The notes under the pieces: generated by a model
Databases searched by the model: none
Told to the model about the DNA's origin: nothing
The model's input: the letters and a program-made list of their open reading frames with translations, nothing else
Shown: positions 58,328 to 64,000 of the stretch, one piece after another
Layout: each line of letters opens with the position of its first letter
Position numbering within the stretch: position 1 is the stretch's first letter
Assembly: GCF_025742995.1 (NCBI RefSeq)
Contig: NZ_JAOVQM010000003.1
Location: 62,001 to 126,000 of the forward strand
Source: Paracholeplasma manati
GTDB taxonomy: Bacteria; Bacillota_I; Bacilli_A; Acholeplasmatales; UBA5453
Reading direction: 5' to 3'
Length of the DNA: 64,000 nt
Position numbers and translations under genes: made by a program

Positions 58328-58909
58328 CTATATGCTTGCCAAGCCAGTTAAACCGATGAATGCCAACGCAAGGATGCCCAATAAGACAAACACAATGCCT
58401 TTACCTTTAAGCCCTTTTGGCACATCAGAATACTTCGCCATTTTTTCTCTTAATCCGGCAATCAACACGATGGCTAACATCCAACCTAAAGAAGAACCAA
58501 AGGAGAAGACCGCTGTTTCACTAAAGGTATATTCGCGGTTCACAAAGAAGAGCGAAACCGCCAAGACCACACAGTTTACGGTGATCAGTGGTAAGAAAAT
58601 ACCAAATGCATTGTATAGTTTAGGGACAAATTTTTCCATCAGTAATTCAAGGATTTGAACGGTAGCCGCGATGGTGATGATAAACACCAATAACGCCAAA
58701 CTGGTGGTTTCGGTTTGTTTTAACAATTGGTAGATTGGATAGTTGATGATCCCTGTTAAGGTGACGACCAAAACAACCGCAATCCCCATGCCTTTTGCAT
58801 TTTTAACGCTGGTAGATATCGCAATCAACGGACACATCCCTAAGATATAAACCAAAGCGATGTTGTGATTTAAGATGGTTGCGAAAAACAGTTCAATGAG
58901 TCTGTCCAT
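58328..58909 (-). CDS. NqrE/RnfA-like membrane subunit
   Basis: 193 aa, six membrane helices. Cys in ILGMCPLIAIST and in TVNCVVLA match the two Cys that, with two from the NqrD-like partner, hold an intramembrane 2Fe-2S cluster. Third/fourth position in the operon, 3 nt after the NqrD-like gene. Confidence 0.93.
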   Translation of the reverse strand: MDRLIELFFATILNHNIALVYILGMCPLIAISTSVKNAKGMGIAVVLVVTLTGIINYPIYQLLKQTETTSLALLVFIITIAATVQILELLMEKFVPKLYNAFGIFLPLITVNCVVLAVSLFFVNREYTFSETAVFSFGSSLGWMLAIVLIAGLREKMAKYSDVPKGLKGKGIVFVLLGILALAFIGLTGLASI

Positions 58910-58912
58910 CGA

Positions 58913-59539
58913 TTACGCCTCACTTTCATAAAACTTCAGCCATTCACGAATGCCCCAAATAAATAAAGCAATCACGAAGAAGCCGCCGGGTGCTAAAGCC
59001 ATGATCGACCAATTGGTAAAGGACGCGGGCATGACTCTAAATCCTAAAATGGTACCAAATGCTAGAGATTCACGAATAATGGAAACGACCACCAAGACAA
59101 AGGTATAACCCATACCAGCGGCGAACCCATCCACAAGTGAATATTTCACTGGGTTTTTCACTGCGTAGGCTTCAGCACGACCCATAACGATACAGTTGGT
59201 GATGATTAAGCCTACATACGCACCGAGTTGTGCAGCGATGTTTGGGAAATATGCCTCAAGTGTCATTTGAACCAAGATAACAAAGGTAGAAATGACCACC
59301 ATGTAAGTAACCATTCTCAATTTGCCTGGAATCAATTTGCGTAAAGCAGAAATGAAGGCAGAAGATGCCATGACAACGAATGTCACGCCTAATCCCATCG
59401 CGATCGCATTTTCAACTTTGTTCGATACCGCTAAGGAAGAACAAATCCCCAAAACAGTAACGACTATCGGGTTATTGACGGAAATACCGTCTTTTAGGAT
59501 ATTAAACCACTTTTTATATTTAAGTCGAATGAGTTTCAT
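58913..59539 (-). CDS. NqrD/RnfE-like membrane subunit
   Basis: 208 aa, six membrane helices. Cys in LGICSSLAVSN and LIITNCIVMGRAEAYA complete the intramembrane cluster with NqrE. Related in sequence to it by inverted-repeat topology. GGGGGTG RBS. Confidence 0.93.
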   Translation of the reverse strand: MKLIRLKYKKWFNILKDGISVNNPIVVTVLGICSSLAVSNKVENAIAMGLGVTFVVMASSAFISALRKLIPGKLRMVTYMVVISTFVILVQMTLEAYFPNIAAQLGAYVGLIITNCIVMGRAEAYAVKNPVKYSLVDGFAAGMGYTFVLVVVSIIRESLAFGTILGFRVMPASFTNWSIMALAPGGFFVIALFIWGIREWLKFYESEA

Positions 59540-59542
59540 AGT

Positions 59543-60139
59543 TTACACCCCCACGACATCCCATTTAGCCTTGTTAGCTGCATAGGTTGTATTTAGGATT
59601 TCCATAAATTTTTCAGAGGTTCTCGTGCCACCTGTGATGGCATCCACTTCATTAACCAAATTGTCTTCCTGACCATGTCGGATAATGATGTAAGGAGAAG
59701 CGGTTGCGAAAACGACGCCTTGATAAGTATCTAAATACCATCGTTCAGCCACAATACCACCTAAACCTGGGGTTTCGGATTGTTCAAGAATACTGATATT
59801 CACGACAGTTCTAAAATCACTTTCAAATGTGATAACCCCACGAATGGTTCCCCATACCCCACCACCTGAGAAGATGTAGGAGATTTGGCCTGTGCGATTG
59901 TCAATGTAAAAGGTATCTTCACCCTCATACTGAATCACTTGGATTTCATCTTCAAAAACGTCATGAATATTATTCAAGTTATAGCCAATATCATAGGCAT
60001 CCAAAATGGCTGATTTAAGGCTCGCTTCTTTATTTAAAGCGATACGGTCTTTGGTGAGTAAATCCATACCGACCAATAACCCTGAAGTCACACCACCTAA
60101 GATGATGACGAATAATAACATACGGATGTATTGTTTCAC
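59543..60139 (-). CDS. NqrC/RnfG-like FMN-binding subunit
   Basis: 198 aa. One N-terminal membrane helix, then an extracytoplasmic FMN_bind domain (SILEQSETPGLGG) with the flavin-attachment Thr in DAITGGTRTS, a TGGT variant of the S/T-G-A-T motif used by ApbE. GTG start overlapping the previous gene by 4 nt. No apbE in the window. Confidence 0.92.
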   Translation of the reverse strand: MKQYIRMLLFVIILGGVTSGLLVGMDLLTKDRIALNKEASLKSAILDAYDIGYNLNNIHDVFEDEIQVIQYEGEDTFYIDNRTGQISYIFSGGGVWGTIRGVITFESDFRTVVNISILEQSETPGLGGIVAERWYLDTYQGVVFATASPYIIIRHGQEDNLVNEVDAITGGTRTSEKFMEILNTTYAANKAKWDVVGV

Positions 60140-61056
60140 GCTGCTACCTCCAAAGAAGGTTCTTTTTTATAACTATCGATCAATGGTGCGATGGCATTCA
60201 TGATGACGATGGCAAATGCGGTACCTTCAGGATACGCACCTGCATCGGCACGAATGACCATGATGATGGCACCAATACCGATACCATAGATGAGTCGACC
60301 CCAACCAAATGTTGGCGCGGTCACTGGGTCGGTGGCTACAAAGAACGCACCAAATAGAACACTACCTACCAATAAGGATGCGACTGGGTCTCTGAATAAA
60401 TCCGGGAATAAATATCCGCCCAACCAGTTGATGACAAAGACAGACCCCAGCATACCCAATGGGATGCGCCAATCGATGATTTTTAACACGACTAAAGCAA
60501 TCCCCAATACCAAAATACCCAATCGGAAGGTTTCACCCAACGTACCAGGGACATTGCCCACGAGTAATTCCCATAAATTGTAAGCCAACGCATTGTTGTT
60601 GAGTTGGATGAGTGGGGTAGTAGAAGCTATCACATCGGTTTGAGGGTTCAACCATTGCGTGTTCAAATATCTTGGGAAAGAGATGGACACAAAGATATAT
60701 CCGACGAGTGCGGGATTAAACACGTTTTTACCCAATCCACCAAATAGCGATTTAGCGAAGAATGTCCCAAACACACTACCTATGATGACGATCCATAATG
60801 GCACAGTTGGTGGCATAATCAACGCGAAAATCAATGGTGTGATCAGTAAACTGTAATCCAATGATTTTTTTCTCACTTTTGCAAAAACGAATTCAACCGA
60901 GGCTGATCCGAGGATTGCGACCAAAGCGATTAATAAGGCGTAAAGCCCAAAGATGATACTGGATGCGACCAGTAAAATGAGTAGGAAACCTGTATAAATG
61001 CCGAGGTTTCGCTTGCTTAAAACATCTAAATGACTAGATGCTTTCGCTGTTTCCAT
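60136..61056 (-). CDS. NqrB/RnfD-like membrane subunit
   Basis: 306 aa, about nine to ten membrane helices, close to RnfD length and shorter than NqrB (~410). FGGLGKNVFNPALVGY and FVATDPVTAPTFGWGRLIYG are family motifs. The flavinylation site is atypical: DVIASTTPLIQ where D-x-x-S-G-A-T is usual; the acceptor Thr is kept. First gene of the operon; upstream lies only a leader and then an unrelated gene, so NqrA and RnfB/RnfC are not encoded here. Confidence 0.92.
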   Translation of the reverse strand: METAKASSHLDVLSKRNLGIYTGFLLILLVASSIIFGLYALLIALVAILGSASVEFVFAKVRKKSLDYSLLITPLIFALIMPPTVPLWIVIIGSVFGTFFAKSLFGGLGKNVFNPALVGYIFVSISFPRYLNTQWLNPQTDVIASTTPLIQLNNNALAYNLWELLVGNVPGTLGETFRLGILVLGIALVVLKIIDWRIPLGMLGSVFVINWLGGYLFPDLFRDPVASLLVGSVLFGAFFVATDPVTAPTFGWGRLIYGIGIGAIIMVIRADAGAYPEGTAFAIVIMNAIAPLIDSYKKEPSLEVAA

Positions 61057-61076
61057 ATAATATTCACCGCTTTCTA

Positions 61077-61100
61077 GGTTGAAGTATTGAACTTCAAACC
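61077..61100 (-). repeat. Leader hairpin of the nqr/rnf operon
   Basis: GGTT-GAAGT/ACTTC-AACC arms with one bulged base and a 5-nt loop, in the 5' leader between promoter and RBS; no T tract. Possible operator or RNA element. Confidence 0.45.
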
Positions 61101-61115
61101 TTCATATTTAACTGT

Positions 61116-61145
61116 ATTGTATCATAGCGCTTTCAATAATGACAA
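61116..61145 (-). promoter_or_regulatory. Promoter of the nqr/rnf operon
   Basis: Minus strand TTGTCA (61140-61145), 18-bp spacer, TGA-TACAAT (hexamer 61116-61121). Confidence 0.7.
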
Positions 61146-61184
61146 ATCGTTTGCACTGAAAACCGGGATAAAATGTATATGAAT

Positions 61185-61210
61185 AAAAAAATAAACCTGC
61201 AGGTTTATTT
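61185..61210 (-). terminator. Terminator of the minus-strand phosphatase gene
   Basis: AAATAAACC-TGCA-GGTTTATTT stem with a T tract on the minus strand. Confidence 0.82.
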
Positions 61211-61786
61211 TTAGAGTGCTTCAATATTGAATGCTAAATTTGTCAAAACGTTTCCATCATAGTTGAAAATACACATACTGCCATTATTTAATAATGTTTG
61301 AAAGTTATAAGACTGTGGGTCAGATAATATGAGTAGTGATTTGATGACGTGGGAATGTACTGATAACAAAATTGTTTTAGTTGGGTATTTTAAATAAATG
61401 GTTTGAATCGCCTGTTGGATGCGCTGTAATAAGGCTTCATCATGCTCATATCCATCGCATTTAAACCCTTTGACATAGATGATCGGCATCGTTTCATCCA
61501 CAGACTTGCCTTCAAACACACCAAAGTTTCTTTCGATGAATAACGGTTCAATGACGACTGGTAACTTTATTTTCATGACATTTTGAATGATTTCAACTGT
61601 TTTTAAGGTTCGACCTAAAGGTGACGAAACAATGAGATCAAACACACTGTTTTGTTCTTTTAGAAAGTGTCCTAATTGAACTGCTTGAGTCTCTCCATTC
61701 GCATTGAGCGGGTTGTCTGACCAGCCTTGTACGATGCGATTTAAATTGTGATCGGTTTGTCCGTGTCGAATGGCGTAGATTATCAT
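61211..61786 (-). CDS. Histidine phosphatase family protein
   Basis: 191 aa. RHGQTDHN at the N-terminus, SSPLGRTLKTVEII, acidic LFIERNFGVFEG, second His in LLSVHSHVI. Phosphoglycerate-mutase-like fold, closer to CobC/GpmB-type phosphatases than the protein at 26279-26818. Substrate unknown. GGGAG RBS; divergent from pdp. Confidence 0.9.
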   Translation of the reverse strand: MIIYAIRHGQTDHNLNRIVQGWSDNPLNANGETQAVQLGHFLKEQNSVFDLIVSSPLGRTLKTVEIIQNVMKIKLPVVIEPLFIERNFGVFEGKSVDETMPIIYVKGFKCDGYEHDEALLQRIQQAIQTIYLKYPTKTILLSVHSHVIKSLLILSDPQSYNFQTLLNNGSMCIFNYDGNVLTNLAFNIEAL

Positions 61787-61804
61787 AAATTCGCTCCCTT
61801 GCCT

Positions 61805-61810
61805 ATTATA
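61805..61810 (-). promoter_or_regulatory. -10 element of the phosphatase gene
   Basis: Minus-strand TATAAT ~18 nt upstream of the start; -35 weak. Confidence 0.5.
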
Positions 61811-61842
61811 ACATAAACCATTTCTATATAAAAACGTTTCTA

Positions 61843-61851
61843 TGATATAAT
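61843..61851 (+). promoter_or_regulatory. Extended -10 of pdp
   Basis: TGA-TATAAT, 22 nt before the gene start. Confidence 0.65.
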
Positions 61852-61873
61852 GTTTTTACGAGGTGTTAATACG

Positions 61874-63169
61874 ATGAGAATGTTAGATTTAATTACGAAA
61901 AAACGCGATGGCTATGCGTTAACGAAAGCCGAAATTGAGTTTATTGTGCATGGGTATACCCAAGGCAATATTCCGGATTATCAAATGTCATCCTTCTTGA
62001 TGGCCACTTACTTTAATGGGATGACTGACCAAGAGTCTACCGATTTGGCCATCGCCATGATGCACAGCGGTGATACATTCAATTTAGACGATATTGATGG
62101 CATCAAAGTCGATAAGCATTCTACCGGTGGTGTGGGTGATAAAGTCACTTTGGTTTTGGGACCATTGGTTGCTGCTTGTGGTGCGAAATTTGCGAAAATG
62201 AGCGGACGTGGTTTAGGTCATACCGGTGGTACGTTGGATAAATTGGAATCCATTCCAGGTTACAATATTGTTTTGGATGAAGATGCCTTCAAAGCACAGG
62301 TCAATAAGATTGGTATTTCAGTCATTGGACAATCTAAAAATATTACCCCAGCGGATAAGAAAATGTACGCGTTACGCGACGTCACAGGAACTGTCCCTAG
62401 TATCCCATTAATCGCATCATCGATCATGTCTAAAAAGCTTGCTTCCGGTGCGGATGCAATTTGCCTAGACGTTAAAGTGGGTAATGGAGCATTCATGACC
62501 GATTTAGAAGAAGCGAAAAAATTAGCGATTTTAATGGTTCAAATTGGTAAATTGGCAGGTAAGAGTGTCAAAGCCATTTTGACCAACATGGACGAACCAT
62601 TGGGCTTTGCAGTTGGTAATACATTGGAAGTCATCGAAGCGATTGAAACATTAAAAGGACAAGGTCCTAAAGACTTAGAGTCTGTTGTTTTAGAAATCGG
62701 TTCTTATTTATTAGAAGATGCGGGTATCGCATCCAAACAAGCAGCGATGGATTTATTAAAATCTAAACTTCACAATGGTGAAGCATTGAATAAATTGGTT
62801 GAACTTGTCAAAGCACAAGGTGGCGATGCATCCTTCATTTTAAACCCTGAAAAATTCGTTAAAGCCAGCCAAATCTTGCCATTAGTTGCAAAAGAAGATG
62901 GCTATATTGATTCGATGGTGACCATCGATATTGGCTTAGCAGCGGCCTTCTTAGGTGCTGGTCGTGAAACCGTGGATGGGATTATCGACCCTGCTGTAGG
63001 TATTGTATTTAAAAAGAAGATTGGTGATTATGTCCGTAAAGGTGATGTCATTTTAGAAGTGCATGCCAACCAAAAAGGTGTTCAAGAAGCGATGCAAACC
63101 TTAGAAAAATCCATCAAGATTGGACAACAAAAACATGAAGTTGTCTTGATTGAAGGCGTCATTTTATGA
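61874..63169 (+). CDS. pdp: Pyrimidine-nucleoside phosphorylase
   Basis: 431 aa. KHSTGGVGDKVTLVLGPLVAACG phosphate/substrate region (KHSTGGVGDK), SGRGLGHTGGTLDKLE signature, C-terminal barrel-sandwich domain. Phosphorolysis of uridine and (deoxy)thymidine, feeding deoxyribose-1-P to deoC. ATG 61874 with GAGGTG 8 nt upstream, preferred to an in-frame TTG overlapping the promoter. Overlaps the SDR gene by ATGA. Confidence 0.96.
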   Translation: MRMLDLITKKRDGYALTKAEIEFIVHGYTQGNIPDYQMSSFLMATYFNGMTDQESTDLAIAMMHSGDTFNLDDIDGIKVDKHSTGGVGDKVTLVLGPLVAACGAKFAKMSGRGLGHTGGTLDKLESIPGYNIVLDEDAFKAQVNKIGISVIGQSKNITPADKKMYALRDVTGTVPSIPLIASSIMSKKLASGADAICLDVKVGNGAFMTDLEEAKKLAILMVQIGKLAGKSVKAILTNMDEPLGFAVGNTLEVIEAIETLKGQGPKDLESVVLEIGSYLLEDAGIASKQAAMDLLKSKLHNGEALNKLVELVKAQGGDASFILNPEKFVKASQILPLVAKEDGYIDSMVTIDIGLAAAFLGAGRETVDGIIDPAVGIVFKKKIGDYVRKGDVILEVHANQKGVQEAMQTLEKSIKIGQQKHEVVLIEGVIL

Positions 63170-63927
63170 GTTACGCACTCATCACGGGTGGTGCGATCGG
63201 TTTAGGCAGAGCCTTTTCTGATTTATTGGCAGATCGAGGGTATGATATAATCATTACCTCACGTAGCTTAGACCATCTGGCAACCGCACAAAAAGAAATT
63301 CAAACCAAATATCGTGTCAAAGTACAAATATTTGTAGGCGATATTGCGAAATCAGAGTTTAGAGATAAACTCATCGAGTTTGTACAACCCTATGATATCG
63401 ATTTATTGATTAATAATGCTGGTTTCGGTCATAATGACCTATTCATCGATGCGCCTTTGGATAAAGAATTCAACATGATCGATGTAAATATCAAAGCTTT
63501 ACAACACTTAATGAAGTATTTTTATAGGTATTTCAAAGAAAAACAAGGCGGTAGAATCATCAATGTAAGTTCATTGGCTGGGTTTGTCCCAGGTGCTTAT
63601 GCAGCTACCTATTATGCGTCAAAAGCCTATGTGACTAGTCTCACTAGAGCAGCGGCTTATGAAGCGAAAGTGACCAAAAGCAATGTTCAAATTCAAGCGT
63701 TATGCCCAGGGCCATTAAAAACACAATTTTTTGAAACCGCTGGCACAAATATCAAGTTTTACAAACGTGACCCTAAACTCGCTGCTCGAGCAGTTTTGGA
63801 TGCGAAAAGGGTTATAGTTGTCCCAGGATTTAAAGAAAAAATTGCCCATGGTTTATTAAAAATCATGCCTGCAGGTTTATCGGTTAAGTTCGCAGGATTT
63901 GGCCAAAAAAGAAAGAAAATGCAATAA
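63166..63927 (+). CDS. Short-chain dehydrogenase/reductase
   Basis: 253 aa. Rossmann TGGAIGLG cofactor loop, NNAG, catalytic Ser in NVSSLAG and Tyr-x3-Lys in YYASKAYV, PGPLKTQF. NAD(P)-dependent; C-terminal ~40 residues basic and hydrophobic (LLKIMPAGLSVKF) suggest membrane contact. Substrate unknown, coupled to pdp. Confidence 0.9.
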   Translation: MSYALITGGAIGLGRAFSDLLADRGYDIIITSRSLDHLATAQKEIQTKYRVKVQIFVGDIAKSEFRDKLIEFVQPYDIDLLINNAGFGHNDLFIDAPLDKEFNMIDVNIKALQHLMKYFYRYFKEKQGGRIINVSSLAGFVPGAYAATYYASKAYVTSLTRAAAYEAKVTKSNVQIQALCPGPLKTQFFETAGTNIKFYKRDPKLAARAVLDAKRVIVVPGFKEKIAHGLLKIMPAGLSVKFAGFGQKRKKMQ

Positions 63928-63950
63928 GCCTTTGGGTTTATTGTTTTTTT
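63923..63950 (+). terminator. pdp-SDR terminator
   Basis: AATAAGCC-TTTG-GGTTTATT stem followed by T7. Confidence 0.78.
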
Positions 63951-63966
63951 CTGAAATGGCTTTAGA

Positions 63967-63995
63967 TTGCAAAAAAATCAGAAAAAAGATACAAT
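63967..63995 (+). promoter_or_regulatory. Promoter for a gene beyond the window
   Basis: TTGCAA (63967-63972), 17-bp spacer, TACAAT (63990-63995); start codon must lie past base 64000. Confidence 0.6.
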
Positions 63996-64000
63996 ATAAG

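Noticed and set aside
60136-61786. NqrA or RnfB/RnfC encoded just upstream of the electron-transport operon
   Set aside because: The upstream gene is a histidine phosphatase with its own terminator; no open frame with the required motifs exists on either strand there.

Overview
The window reads as chromosome of a low-to-moderate GC, wall-less Firmicutes relative, most likely an acholeplasma-type mollicute (Acholeplasma/Paracholeplasma-like). This rests on Bacillus-like gene order (hrcA-grpE-dnaK-dnaJ; rpsU-phoH-ybeY-cdd-era-recO-glyS-dnaG-rpoD-trmK; ftsZ followed by the ylmE-sepF-ylmH-ileS block), reduced versions of these clusters (no prmA, dgkA, ylmG or divIVA in their usual places), no wall-synthesis genes in view, and TGA used as a stop with TGG as Trp, which excludes the mycoplasma code. 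The genus is an inference.

Layout. 1-2.9 kb: 5' part of ispG (minus strand), a VIT1-type metal transporter, rpmG with two promoters, and a metallo-beta-lactamase-fold hydrolase. 2.9-7.6 kb: heat-shock operon hrcA-grpE-dnaK-dnaJ behind two CIRCE operators. 7.6-10.5 kb: a three-gene locus of lipoprotein, ECF sigma factor and membrane anti-sigma-like protein; lipoprotein and anti-sigma share one extracytoplasmic domain and both end in a His/Asp-rich tail. 10.5-21.8 kb: a DUF2238-like membrane protein, rsmE, rpsU, then one long overlapping operon from phoH to trmK with two full-length sigma-70 genes side by side. 21.9-28.2 kb: MarR regulator, two tRNA-Arg genes, a secreted nuclease lipoprotein with InlB-type repeats, pepC, nitroreductase, a phosphatase, mutY and a small unknown gene. 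28.2-29.9 kb: divergent queT (preQ1-I riboswitch) and tgt (all zinc ligands lost). 30-36.8 kb: ftsZ, ychF, yggS, sepF, ylmH, and ileS under a T-box. 36.8-46.8 kb: surE, two unknowns, deoC-deoD, a paired M16 peptidase, ssb-like gene, pepV-thyA-folA-plsC. 46.8-54.6 kb: hybrid histidine kinase, OmpR-type regulator and a heterodimeric ABC exporter. 54.7-61.1 kb: a four-domain sulfur/CoA-disulfide enzyme, and on the minus strand a five-gene flavin/iron-sulfur electron-transport operon (NqrB/C/D/E/F-like) lacking NqrA, RnfB and RnfC. 61.2-64 kb: a phosphatase, pyrimidine-nucleoside phosphorylase and a short-chain dehydrogenase.

Themes: nucleoside salvage (cdd, deoC, deoD, pdp, thyA, folA, surE, secreted nuclease), queuosine-precursor salvage, redox and sulfur handling, cell division without a wall, and envelope sensing. 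The leads most worth following are the ECF trio with its paralogous lipoprotein, the NqrA-less electron-transport operon, the zinc-less Tgt, the tandem sigma-70 pair, and the matching 11-bp-periodic repeats in front of both two-component genes. No CRISPR array, insertion sequence, prophage or rRNA gene was seen. Coordinates were counted by hand for short sites and may be off by a base.
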